A stretch of DNA of 51,442 bases from Brachybacterium tyrofermentans (lineage in GTDB: Bacteria > Actinomycetota > Actinomycetes > Actinomycetales > Dermabacteraceae). The stretch is taken from NCBI RefSeq assembly GCF_014897585.1, contig NZ_JABUXW010000029.1, positions 1 through 51,442 on the forward strand, written 5' to 3'. This document shows, one piece after another, positions 6,764-16,487 of the stretch. Below the pieces are notes generated by a model. That model was not told the origin of the DNA. It made no database searches and was given only the letters and a program-made list of their open reading frames with translations. The translations under genes and the position numbers were made by a program. Position 1 is the stretch's first letter. Every line of letters starts with the position of its first letter.

Positions 6764-8401
6764 ATGGCGATCACCATCTCCGCCGATCGACTCGGACGGC
6801 GCAGCTTCCTCCGCGGCTCCGCCGCTCTCGCCGGCGCCGCCGGCATCGTCGCAGGCATCGGCGCCTGCGCCCCGAAAGACGCCGGGAAGGGCACCGGATC
6901 GGATTCCGGCGGCGCCCCCGCCGGCGATGCGGACCCGGACGGCCACCTCAGCGCCGCCATCAGCTACGAGCTCGGCACCAACGGCTACGACCCGATGAGC
7001 ACGTCGGCCGCTCTGACCGTGGCCGTCAACTGGCACACCCTCGAGGGCCTCACCGAGCTGCACCCCGTGACCCGCGAGGTCTACGCGGCGCTGGGCACCG
7101 AGATCCCGTCAGCGGAGAGCACCTCCGTGGATGTGACGCTGCGCGACGGCGCCGTCTTCCACGACGGCTCCCCCGTCACCACCGATGACGTGGTCTTCTC
7201 CTTCGAGCGGGTGCTCGACCCGGCGAACGCCTCGCTGTACTCGCAGTTCATTCCCTTCATCGAGTCGGTCACCGCGAAGGACGACACCACCGTCACCTTC
7301 ACCCTCACCGCCCCCACCGGCGTGTTCGCCGAGCGTCTCTCGACCGTGAAGATCGTGCCCAAGGCCGCCGTCGAGGCCGACCCCAAGGAGTTCGACGCCA
7401 ATCCCGTCGGCACCGGCCCCTGGACGATGACCGACAACGGCGCCACCTCGAAGGTCGTCCAGTTCGAGCGGTTCGACGACTACACCGGGCCGATGCCCGC
7501 CCAGGGCAAGACCATGGGCTGGGAGATCATCCCGGACGCCGCGACCCGCACGAATGCCATGCAGTCCAAGACCGTGCAGGTCATCGACTCGGTCCCGTAT
7601 CTCTCGATCGACCAGCTCAAGGGCAGCGGCACGGTCGACTCCGTGGGCGGCTTCGGCCTGCTCTTCGCGATGTTCAACAACGGGAAGGACAACCCGTTCA
7701 ACGATCTGAGGAACCGCCAGGCGTTCCTCTACGCGATCGACATGGACACGGTCATCGAGACCGGCCTCAGCGGTCAGGCGGAGCCCGCGAGCTGCTTCGT
7801 CCAGAAGGACCACCCGAACTACAAGGAAGCCTCCACGGTCTACTCCCTGGATGCCGAGAAGGCGAAGGCCCTGTTCGCGGAGACCGGCCTGACGTCCTTC
7901 CGTATGCTGGTCACCGACCACGACTGGGTCCAGCAGTGCACCCCGATCATCCAGGAGTCCCTCTCCGCGATCGGCATCGACGTCACCTTCGAGCAGAAGC
8001 AGTCGGCCGACGCCTACACCACCGTGGACTCCGACCCCGACTCCTTCGACGTGATGGTCGCCCCCGGTGACCCCTCGGTGTTCGGCAACGACCCCGACCT
8101 GCTGATGCGCTGGTGGTACGGCAGCCCCGTCTGGACCGAGAACCGCATGCACTGGAAGGGCCAGGAGGCCTGCACCCAGACGGAGGAGCTGCTCGCCCAG
8201 GGCCTGGAGGCCGTGGACCCGGCGGAGCAGGAGGAGATCTGGGGCCGGCTGTTCGATCTGATCTCGGACGAGGTCCCGCTCTACCCGCTGTTCCACCGCA
8301 AGTCCCCGACGGCCTGGGACCCCACCACCCTGGTGGACTTCCAGCCGATCTCGCTGACCGGGCTCAGCTTCATCGACGTCGCCTCCACGCAGGCGGAGTG
8401 A
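6764..8401 (+). CDS. ABC transporter substrate-binding lipoprotein, family 5 (probable sialic acid)
   Basis: The 545-residue product is a solute-binding protein of the peptide/nickel type (SBP_bac_5). It has a Tat-type motif RRSFLRG (12-18) followed by a hydrophobic stretch and a lipobox IGAC with Cys35, so it should be folded, exported and lipid-anchored. Family motifs include GLTELHPVTREVYAALGTE and DGAVFHDGSPVTTDDVVFSF. It is the first gene of the run that also carries two permease domains, two ATPases, nanA, nanK, nanE and sialidases, so N-acetylneuraminate or a sialo-oligosaccharide is the likely ligand, as for SatA of Haemophilus ducreyi and SiaE of Corynebacterium glutamicum. The ATG at 6764 follows GAAGGGA with about 8 bases spacing. 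Confidence 0.9.
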   Translation: MAITISADRLGRRSFLRGSAALAGAAGIVAGIGACAPKDAGKGTGSDSGGAPAGDADPDGHLSAAISYELGTNGYDPMSTSAALTVAVNWHTLEGLTELHPVTREVYAALGTEIPSAESTSVDVTLRDGAVFHDGSPVTTDDVVFSFERVLDPANASLYSQFIPFIESVTAKDDTTVTFTLTAPTGVFAERLSTVKIVPKAAVEADPKEFDANPVGTGPWTMTDNGATSKVVQFERFDDYTGPMPAQGKTMGWEIIPDAATRTNAMQSKTVQVIDSVPYLSIDQLKGSGTVDSVGGFGLLFAMFNNGKDNPFNDLRNRQAFLYAIDMDTVIETGLSGQAEPASCFVQKDHPNYKEASTVYSLDAEKAKALFAETGLTSFRMLVTDHDWVQQCTPIIQESLSAIGIDVTFEQKQSADAYTTVDSDPDSFDVMVAPGDPSVFGNDPDLLMRWWYGSPVWTENRMHWKGQEACTQTEELLAQGLEAVDPAEQEEIWGRLFDLISDEVPLYPLFHRKSPTAWDPTTLVDFQPISLTGLSFIDVASTQAE

Positions 8402-8537
8402 CGCGCCCGGGGCGGGGCGAGCCGCGAGCCGCCCCGCCCCGGCAGCCCCGTCGTCGCCGGCCGTGCCCCGTCGGCCCTGCCCCGTCGGCCCCTCGCATTC
8501 CTCGTCCTGATCCACCGCTCGACCCACGGAGGACCTC

Positions 8538-9503
8538 GTGTCCCAACTCGTCCGACTCCTCGGGCGGCGCCTCGTCGCGCTGCCGCTCATGATCCTCGGC
8601 GTCACCCTGCTGGTGTTCGTCATCATGTCGCTCTCGCCCACCGACCAGGCTCGGCGTGCGCTCGGCGAATCCGCCTCGGAGGAGGCGCTGGATCTGTATC
8701 GAGAGGCCAACGGGCTCAATGACCCGCTCCTGGAGCGGTACTTCTCGTTCCTCGGGGGCATGCTCCAGGGGGACCTGGGCACCACCAGCGGCAACACCCC
8801 GGTCACCGAGGTCGTCGCCCGCGCGCTCCCGATCACCCTCCAGCTCACCTTCCTGGGCCTCGCGATCGCGATCGTCATCGCCGCGGTGCTCGGCGTGCTG
8901 GCGGCCCTCTTCCGCGACCGCTGGCTCGACCAGGTGATCCGCGTGTTCACCGTCGCATCGCTCGCCACGCCGTCGTTCTGGCTCGCCCTGCTGCTGGTCC
9001 AGTGGCTCGCCGACATCCCCGGCGGCTGGCAGCTGTTCCCCGCCCTCGTCTCCGGCTGGGTCGGGTTCTTCGAGGATCCCGCCGTCTACCTCAACAACAT
9101 CACCCTTCCGGCTCTCGCGCTCGCGATCCCGGTCGCCGGATCGCTCACCCGCGTGGTCCGCACGGCCATGGTCGAGGAGCTGGACCGTGACTACGTGCGC
9201 ACCGCGATCGGTGCCGGCATCCCCTACCCGGTCGTCGTCAGCCGCAACGTGCTGCGCAATGCGCTGATCACGCCGATCACGGTGCTCGGCCTGCGCGTCG
9301 GCTATCTCATGGGCGGCGCCGTGATCATCGAGATCATCTTCAACATCCAGGCCATGGGCCAGCTCATCCTCGACGGCGTCACCCGCAACGACGTGTTCCT
9401 CGTGCAGGGAGTGACCCTCGTGGTCGCGATCTCCTTCATCATCGTGAACATCGTCGTGGACCTCCTGTACGTCGTCGTCAACCCCCGCATCAGGAGCATC
9501 TGA
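8538..9503 (+). CDS. ABC transporter permease (DppB type)
   Basis: A 321-residue integral membrane subunit of a peptide-family importer with about six membrane segments. The N-terminus LLGRRLVALPLMILGVTLLV then FVIMSLSP and the cytoplasmic EAA-type loop around ALGAGIPYPVVVSRNVLRNA-like residues (about 230-245; here AIGAGIPYPVVVSRNVLRNA) mark the DppB/OppB family. The C-terminal GGAVIIEIIFNIQAMGQLIL is also typical. The GTG start at 8538 is set by GGAGGAC 4-5 bases upstream. It should pair with the permease half of the next gene. The gene ends one base before the next start, so the pair is co-translated. Confidence 0.92.
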   Translation: MSQLVRLLGRRLVALPLMILGVTLLVFVIMSLSPTDQARRALGESASEEALDLYREANGLNDPLLERYFSFLGGMLQGDLGTTSGNTPVTEVVARALPITLQLTFLGLAIAIVIAAVLGVLAALFRDRWLDQVIRVFTVASLATPSFWLALLLVQWLADIPGGWQLFPALVSGWVGFFEDPAVYLNNITLPALALAIPVAGSLTRVVRTAMVEELDRDYVRTAIGAGIPYPVVVSRNVLRNALITPITVLGLRVGYLMGGAVIIEIIFNIQAMGQLILDGVTRNDVFLVQGVTLVVAISFIIVNIVVDLLYVVVNPRIRSI

Positions 9504-9504
9504 C

Positions 9505-11547
9505 ATGCGACGGAAGCTCGGATCCCGTCTCCAGTCCGTCAGCGGCAGCCCGCTGGCCCCGTTCACCGCCCTCCCCTGGCCCAGCCGCATCGCGGTCCTG
9601 TTCCTGGTGGGGCTCACCCTTCTCGCGATCTTCGCGCCGGTCGTCGCCCAGTACGGTCCCCTCGCGAGCGGCCCTCCGGTCCAGCCCCCGGGCCTGGACC
9701 ACTGGATGGGGACCGACAGGATCGGGCGCGACATCTTCTCGCGCGTCGCCCACGGTGCCCGCTCCTCGCTGATCATCGGGCTCGCCGCCACCGCCGCCGC
9801 GCTCGTGGGCGCCGCCGTGCTCGGCTCCTTCGCCGCCACCGCCTCGAAGGTGCCGTCCGAGATCCTCATGCGGGTGCTCGACGTGGTCATGTCGTTCCCG
9901 GGCATCGCCCTGGCAGCCGTGTTCGTCGCCGTGTTCGGCACGTCGCTGCCGGTGCTGATCTTCGCGATCGGCTTCCTGTACGTGCCGCAGCTGGCCCGCG
10001 TGGTGCGCGCCAACGTTCTCGCCCAGTTCGGCGAGGACTACGTGGCCGCGTCGCAGGTCATGGGCGCCTCCACCCCGTGGATCCTCCTCAAGCACGTCGC
10101 CCGCAACTGCATCGCCCCGATCATGGTGTTCGCGACCGTGCTGGTCGCCGACGCGATCGTGCTGGAGGCCTCGCTGTCCTTCATCAACGCCGGCGTGCAG
10201 CCGCCCTCCCCGTCGTGGGGCAACATCCTCTCCCAGGGCAAGCAGCTGCTGCTGGCCGGCTATTGGTGGCCCACATTCTTCCCCGGCCTCGCGATCCTGC
10301 TGACCGTGCTCTCGCTAAACATCCTCTCCGAGGGTCTCACCGACGCCATGGCCAGCCCGCGGATCCGCACAAAGGTCGACGTCGCGGCCGACGAGGCCGG
10401 CGTCGCCACGGCGACCGCTGAGACTGGTGAGACTGCTGAGACCACAGCTTCTGCGAAGGGGGCACAGCCCGACGTGCTGGGGGCGACCGACGCGGAGACG
10501 GCGCGGTGCCTGTTGGACGATTCCCTCGCCGCACTGCGGGCCGCCGAGCTGGCACGGCCCGAGCGAGAGGTGGTCGACAGGTCGCTGCCGCCGCTGCTGG
10601 ACGTCCAGGACCTGCGTGTCTCCTTCCCGGGGGCGCACAACGGCACCGACATCCTCGACGGGGTCTCCTTCCAGGTGCGCCCGGGCGAGACCATGGGCCT
10701 GGTCGGCGAGTCCGGTTCCGGCAAGTCCGTCGCGAGCCTCGCGATCATGGGCCTGCTGCCCCGCACCGCCCGCATCAGCGGCACGATCATGCTGGGAGAC
10801 GTCGATCTGCTGTCGATCTCCCCGAAGCGGATGAACGCCCTGCGCGGCCACGAGATCGCGATGATCTACCAGGACGCGCTGAGCTCCCTGAACCCGTCGA
10901 TGCTGATCCGCTCGCAGCTGGCGCAGCTGACCAGCCGCGGCGGCACCCGCACCGCCGAGGATCTGCTGGCTCTCGTGGGCCTGGATCCGAAGCGCACCCT
11001 GTCCGCATACCCGCACGAGCTCTCCGGCGGCCAGCGCCAGCGCGTGCTCATCGCGATGGCCCTGACCCGCGATCCGAAGCTGGTCATCGCCGATGAGCCC
11101 ACCACGGCGCTCGACGTCACCGTGCAGAAGCAGGTCGTGGACCTGCTGAACTCGCTGCGTGAGGAGCTCGGCTTCGCGATGGTGTTCGTCAGCCACGACC
11201 TGGCCCTGGTCGCCCAGCTCGCCCACCGCGTGACCGTGATGTACGCGGGCCAGGTGATCGAGCAGGGCATCCAGCACGATCTGCTGACCGACCCCCGCCA
11301 CGAGTACACCCGCGGGCTGCTCGGCTCGGTGCTGTCGATCGAGGCGGGTGCCGAGCGCCTGCACCAGGTCCCCGGCACCGTTCCCTCGCCGCGCGACTTC
11401 GCCCCCGGCGACCGCTTCGCCCCGCGCTCGCTGGACCCGTCGGCCGATCCCGCCCGGCGGCCGGAGCTGCTCCCGGTCGGAGGCTCCGGCCACGTCGTGG
11501 CGAGCACCGGCGCCGTCCCCGCTCCCCTCGAAGGAGACCTGCGATGA
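9505..11547 (+). CDS. fused ABC permease (DppC type) and ATPase (DppD type)
   Basis: A 680-residue fusion. Residues 1 to about 285 are a DppC-type permease with six membrane segments and the EAA loop ASQVMGASTPWILLKHVARN. An Ala/Thr/Glu-rich linker of about 75 residues follows. Residues about 365-650 are an ABC ATPase with Walker A GESGSGKS (near 400), signature LSGGQRQR (near 506), Walker B LVIADEPTTALD (near 526) and a switch His in VFVSHDLALV. In most peptide-family systems these are separate genes. The fusion is compatible with the four-gene layout of sialic-acid importers of the SatABCD/SiaEFGI kind, though I have not checked that those carry the same fusion. No frameshift is evident at the junction. 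The stop overlaps the next start (ATGA). Confidence 0.92.
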   Translation: MRRKLGSRLQSVSGSPLAPFTALPWPSRIAVLFLVGLTLLAIFAPVVAQYGPLASGPPVQPPGLDHWMGTDRIGRDIFSRVAHGARSSLIIGLAATAAALVGAAVLGSFAATASKVPSEILMRVLDVVMSFPGIALAAVFVAVFGTSLPVLIFAIGFLYVPQLARVVRANVLAQFGEDYVAASQVMGASTPWILLKHVARNCIAPIMVFATVLVADAIVLEASLSFINAGVQPPSPSWGNILSQGKQLLLAGYWWPTFFPGLAILLTVLSLNILSEGLTDAMASPRIRTKVDVAADEAGVATATAETGETAETTASAKGAQPDVLGATDAETARCLLDDSLAALRAAELARPEREVVDRSLPPLLDVQDLRVSFPGAHNGTDILDGVSFQVRPGETMGLVGESGSGKSVASLAIMGLLPRTARISGTIMLGDVDLLSISPKRMNALRGHEIAMIYQDALSSLNPSMLIRSQLAQLTSRGGTRTAEDLLALVGLDPKRTLSAYPHELSGGQRQRVLIAMALTRDPKLVIADEPTTALDVTVQKQVVDLLNSLREELGFAMVFVSHDLALVAQLAHRVTVMYAGQVIEQGIQHDLLTDPRHEYTRGLLGSVLSIEAGAERLHQVPGTVPSPRDFAPGDRFAPRSLDPSADPARRPELLPVGGSGHVVASTGAVPAPLEGDLR

Positions 11548-12395
11548 ACGAGATCACCGAGAACACCTCCGGGACAGACAGCGCGGACAGCGCGGACAGT
11601 GTCGACGTGCGGCCCGCGCCCACCATCGAGCTGCACGACGTGCACGTGGTGCACAAGCTGCGCACCGGCAGCCTGCTGCGGCCCGACACCATCCGAGCCG
11701 TGGACGGCGTGAGCGTGTCGGTGCGTCGCGGCGAGGTGCTCGGCATCGTGGGCGAGTCGGGGTCCGGCAAGTCCACCCTGGCGCGTGTGATGACCGGACT
11801 GCAGCCCGTGACCAGCGGAACCGTGCTCTTCGACGGGCGGCCCTTCGGCCGCTCGCGGGCCCGACGCCGAGACCTGGGACGCACCGTCTCGGTGGTCTTC
11901 CAGGACCCGGCGACAGCCCTGAACCCGCGGCTTCCCGTCCGGGAGACGCTCATGGACCCGCTGCGGGTGCACGACGTGGGCACGGAGCGGGAGCGTCTCG
12001 CCCGCGTCACGGACCTGCTGCATCTCGTGGGCCTGCCGCAGTCGGCGATGGAGGTGCTGCCGCGGCAGATCTCCGGCGGTCAGCGCCAGCGCGTGGCGAT
12101 CGCGCGCGCCCTGGCCCTGGAGCCGCAGATCATCGTGGCCGATGAGCCCACCAGCGCCCTGGACGTGTCCGTGCGCGCCCAGGTGCTGAACCTGCTCATG
12201 GACCTCAAGCGCGAGCTCGGCCTGGGACTGGTGTTCATCTCGCATGACATCAGCACCGTCCGCTTCGTCTCGGACTCGATCATCGTCATGAACCGCGGCA
12301 AGATCGTCGAGCACGACACCGCCGAGCGGATCTTCACCGACGCCCAGGACGAGTACACCCGCACCCTGCTCGCCGCCGCGCCCTCGCTCCTGTAG
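11544..12395 (+). CDS. ABC transporter ATP-binding protein (DppF type)
   Basis: A 283-residue ATPase. Walker A GESGSGKST, signature ISGGQRQRV, Walker B IIVADEPTSALD and the switch region VFISHDISTV are all present. It would form the ATPase heterodimer with the C-terminal half of the preceding fusion protein. It stops after EYTRTLLAAAPSLL and so lacks most of the usual C-terminal oligopeptide-transporter tail. The start ATG overlaps the previous stop by 4 bases. A short Asp/Ser repeat (about 8-17, DSADSADSVD) precedes the ATPase domain. Confidence 0.93.
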   Translation: MNEITENTSGTDSADSADSVDVRPAPTIELHDVHVVHKLRTGSLLRPDTIRAVDGVSVSVRRGEVLGIVGESGSGKSTLARVMTGLQPVTSGTVLFDGRPFGRSRARRRDLGRTVSVVFQDPATALNPRLPVRETLMDPLRVHDVGTERERLARVTDLLHLVGLPQSAMEVLPRQISGGQRQRVAIARALALEPQIIVADEPTSALDVSVRAQVLNLLMDLKRELGLGLVFISHDISTVRFVSDSIIVMNRGKIVEHDTAERIFTDAQDEYTRTLLAAAPSLL

Positions 12396-12449
12396 CGACC
12401 TGCGCGCCGACCACCATCCCCCCGAATGCCTTTCGAAGGAGCACCCCAC

Positions 12450-13407
12450 ATGACCACCACGCAGACCTCCCCCTCGACCTCGTCGGCCGATCGCCTCAGC
12501 GGTGTCGTCCCCCCTCTGCTCACGCCCCTGACGCCCGAGGGCGAGATCGACATGGCCTCCCTCGAGCGCCTGATCGCCCACCTCCTCGAGGGCGGCGTGG
12601 ACGGCATCTTCGCCCTCGGCTCGAGCGGCGAGGTCGCCTACTCCGACGACGCCCGCCGGTCCCAGGTGCTCGAGGCGGTGACCGGATTCGTCGCCGGCCA
12701 GGTGCCCGTCATCGCCGGCGTCATCGACATGCAGACCGACCGGGTCATCCACCACATGCGCGCCGCCGAGCGCTTCGACCTGGACGGCTATGTGGTCACC
12801 GCGCCGTTCTACTCGATCACCGGCCCCGAGGAGATCGACACCCACTTCCGCACGATCGCGGCCGCGGCCGACGCCCCGATCTGGGCCTACGACATCCCGG
12901 TGTGCGTGCACACCAAGCTCTCCCCCGCGCACCTGCTGCAGCTCGGCACGGACGGCGTCATCACCGGGGTCAAGGACTCGAGCGGTGACGACGTCTCCTT
13001 CCGCCGCCTGGCCGCGATGAACCGGGACGCCGGCTCGCCGCTCACGCTGCTGACCGGCCATGAGGTCGTCGTCGACGGCGCCTACCTCTCCGGGGCCGAC
13101 GGCTCCGTGCCCGGCCTGGGCAACGTGGACCCCGCCGGCTACGCCCGCATGCACCGCGCCGCGCAGGCCGAGGACTGGGCGCTGGTGCGCCGCGAACAGG
13201 ATCGCCTCGCGGCCCTGTTCGAGATCGTCTTCCAGCCCACCGACAAGGTGGGGCCGGCGGCCGGCATCGGCGCGTTCAAGACGGCGCTGCGCGAGCTCGG
13301 CGTGATCGCCACCAACAACGTCACCGTCCCGATGTCGCCGATCGAGGGCGAGACCGTGGGCCGAATCCGCACGATCCTGGAGCAGACGGGCCTGCTGGGC
13401 GGCACGG

Positions 13408-13415
<8 letters not shown>
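12450..13415 (+). CDS. nanA: N-acetylneuraminate lyase (DapA/NanA family)
   Basis: A 321-residue class I aldolase of the dihydrodipicolinate synthase/N-acetylneuraminate lyase family. It is expected to split sialic acid into N-acetylmannosamine and pyruvate in the cytoplasm. Visible are the carboxylate-binding motif GSSGE (57-61), Tyr147 in YDIP, and the Schiff-base Lys175 in TGVKDSS. The family also contains dihydrodipicolinate synthases and other aldolases. The lyase call rests on its place between the importer and nanK/nanE, so it is context-based. The ATG at 12450 has AAGGAG 8-9 bases upstream; an upstream in-frame ATG at 12426 would include that site. The 3' end overlaps nanK by 8 bases. 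Confidence 0.88.
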
Positions 13416-14424
<1,009 letters not shown>

Positions 14425-14435
14425 AAGGCTTCCCC

Positions 14436-15119
14436 ATGCATCCGTTGATCGCCCCGCTCGAGGGCTCGTTGATCGTCTCCTGCCAGGCCTACCCCGGCGA
14501 AGCCATGCGCGACCCCCGCACCATGGCCCAGGTCGCCACCGCCGTCCAGACCGGCGGCGCCACCGCCGTCCGCGCCCAAGGCCTCGACGACATCCGCGCC
14601 GTCAAGAACGCCGTCGACGTCCCCGTGATCGGCATCTGGAAAGACGGCACCGACGGCGTCTTCATCACCCCCACCCTCGAGCACTGCCACGCCGTGATCG
14701 ACGCGGGAGCAGACATCCTCGCCCTGGACGGCACCACCCGCCCCCGCCCCGACGGCCGCACCTTCACCCAGACCGTGCACGCCGTGCGCGAAGTCTTCGA
14801 CGGCCCCCTCATGGCCGACTGCGACTCCCTCGACTCCGCCCTGGTCGCCGCCCACGCCGGCGTCGAGATCATCGGCACCACCCTCGCCGGCTACACCGAT
14901 GCCCGCCCGACCACCGACGGACCCGACCTCGACCTCCTCCACCAGCTCGCCGGCCGTCTCCCCGCCACCAGCGTCCTCGTCGCCGAGGGCAGGGTCCACA
15001 CCCCCGCCCAGGCCGCCGCAGCCCGCACCGCCGGAGCCTTCGCCGTCGTCGTCGGCACCGCCATCACCCACCCCACCACCCTCACCACCTGGTTCCACCA
15101 CGCCGTCACCACCGCCTGA
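14436..15119 (+). CDS. nanE: N-acetylmannosamine-6-phosphate 2-epimerase
   Basis: A 227-residue TIM-barrel enzyme that converts ManNAc-6-phosphate to GlcNAc-6-phosphate. Family motifs are SLIVSCQAYPGEAMRDP, AVRAQGLDDIRAVK with the catalytic-region Lys, PVIGIWKDG, ILALDGTTRPRPDG, LMADCDSLD and the phosphate-binding VAEGRVHTP plus AVVVGTAITHP. ATG at 14436 is preferred because GAAAGGC lies 7-8 bases upstream. ATG at 14421, which overlaps the nanK stop as ATGA, is the alternative and would add five residues (MKGFP). This is the last enzyme of the cytosolic part of the pathway encoded here; nagA and nagB are not in the window and must lie elsewhere. Confidence 0.93.
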   Translation: MHPLIAPLEGSLIVSCQAYPGEAMRDPRTMAQVATAVQTGGATAVRAQGLDDIRAVKNAVDVPVIGIWKDGTDGVFITPTLEHCHAVIDAGADILALDGTTRPRPDGRTFTQTVHAVREVFDGPLMADCDSLDSALVAAHAGVEIIGTTLAGYTDARPTTDGPDLDLLHQLAGRLPATSVLVAEGRVHTPAQAAAARTAGAFAVVVGTAITHPTTLTTWFHHAVTTA

Positions 15120-15183
15120 CCCACCCCGCCCAGCACCCGGACCGTCGTCCTCACCCACCAGTCCCCGACGATCGGACGTCCTC

Positions 15184-16374
15184 ATGACCCACGACCCCAC
15201 GACCGCTCCCCCGGAGCAGCCCAGTGCACCGCGAGGGCCCGCCCCGGTACCTGACGCAGGCCATAGCGCCGGCGGGGAGATAGGGCGCGGTGCCCTGCTG
15301 ACGGGACTCGGTGCGGCCGGCCTCGGACTCGCCGCGGCGCTGGCCCCGTCGGCCGCCGTGGCCGGTCCGCCGGAGCCTCGTCGGACCGGTGGCGCCGAGT
15401 CGGTCCCGGTCCTGGCAGCCGGCGCCGACTGGGCTGAGGTGCTCGCGACGACCCCGCAGATCCAGCTCGATCCCGCACAGCGCTATGTCCTGGACGCTCC
15501 CGTGGACCTCCCCAGCGGGACCGTGATCGAGGGGCACGGCGCGACGGTGAGCGTGTCGAGCACCGGTCACGGAGCGTTCGTCATCGACAAGGCGGAGGAC
15601 GTGACGATCCGGGGCGTGCGGCTGCTCGGCACCGAGGCCCCGGCCCTCGACGTCCAGCTGACCGTCGAGCACACGGCCATCCGCGCCCGTCGGGCCCGGA
15701 ATCTGCGGGTGATCGACTGCGATCTGATCGGCTGGCAGGGTGCCGGGATCGCCGCGACCGGGGACGCCGCGGACGACTACTTCTCCTACGGTCTCCAGAT
15801 CACCGGCAACCGTGTCGAGGACTGCTACCTCGGCGTCTCCACGGCCGATCGCTGCGAGTACTCCGTGCTCGCCGCCAATGTCTTCACCACGTGCCGGCTG
15901 GCGGTCTGGAACTCCTCCGGGAACTGGAACCTCACCGGCAACGTCATCGTCGGCTGCTACGGCGCCTACTACTCGATCGCCGCCACCAGCCCGTTCGGTG
16001 ATCACGCGACCGACAACTGGAACCACGGCTCGGTCACCGGCTGCACGATGAACCATGCCAACGGCGGCTCACCGCGCCGCTGGACCGCGGAGTTCGCCCT
16101 CCCCATCGGCGACACCGTCCGCGACCCGGGCCCCGGGGTGGTCCTCGAGGGCGTGCTGCCCCCGACCTTCTGCGGCAACACGCTCTGGTACACCGACGTC
16201 ACCGTCCGGGACCTGCCCGCGAGCGTCTGGAACCTGACCGGCTGCGCCCTCTCCGACCTGCGGATCACGCAGGACGGCCGCGCGCCGGTGCGGCTGATCG
16301 GCCACCAGTCCAACGCCGGCGAGGAGCATGCGCCCGTCCTCGTCGGCGAAGCCGCCGACGCGCTCTCCCCCTGA
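15184..16374 (+). CDS. exported right-handed beta-helix protein of the sialic-acid locus
   Basis: A 396-residue protein. A long polar N-terminus (about 1-38) precedes a hydrophobic Ala/Leu/Gly stretch (about 40-58) ending near AVAG, so it looks exported. It lacks a clean twin arginine. From about 100 to 310 it shows parallel beta-helix repeats: short strands with Asn/Asp-Gly turns such as VEGHGATVSV-like, DVTIRGVRLLG, NLRVIDCDLIGWQ, GLQITGNRVEDC, YSVLAANVFTTC and NWNLTGNVIVGC. Cysteines recur at turn positions, which suggests a cysteine ladder. Such folds bind or cleave polysaccharides. No catalytic residues of a known family were recognised, so neither lyase nor hydrolase is claimed. It starts 64 bases after nanE with only a weak ribosome site. 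Its place between nanE and the sialidases suggests action on sialylated glycans. Confidence 0.75.
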   Translation: MTHDPTTAPPEQPSAPRGPAPVPDAGHSAGGEIGRGALLTGLGAAGLGLAAALAPSAAVAGPPEPRRTGGAESVPVLAAGADWAEVLATTPQIQLDPAQRYVLDAPVDLPSGTVIEGHGATVSVSSTGHGAFVIDKAEDVTIRGVRLLGTEAPALDVQLTVEHTAIRARRARNLRVIDCDLIGWQGAGIAATGDAADDYFSYGLQITGNRVEDCYLGVSTADRCEYSVLAANVFTTCRLAVWNSSGNWNLTGNVIVGCYGAYYSIAATSPFGDHATDNWNHGSVTGCTMNHANGGSPRRWTAEFALPIGDTVRDPGPGVVLEGVLPPTFCGNTLWYTDVTVRDLPASVWNLTGCALSDLRITQDGRAPVRLIGHQSNAGEEHAPVLVGEAADALSP

Positions 16375-16487
16375 GCTCCGCCGCCCGACCCAGCCCGAAC
16401 CGCCAGGGCCGGCGCGTCTCGCCCGGGCTCTCGATCTCGCGTCCCCGACGCGTGCACTGTCCCCACCCACCACCTGAAGGAGATTCG

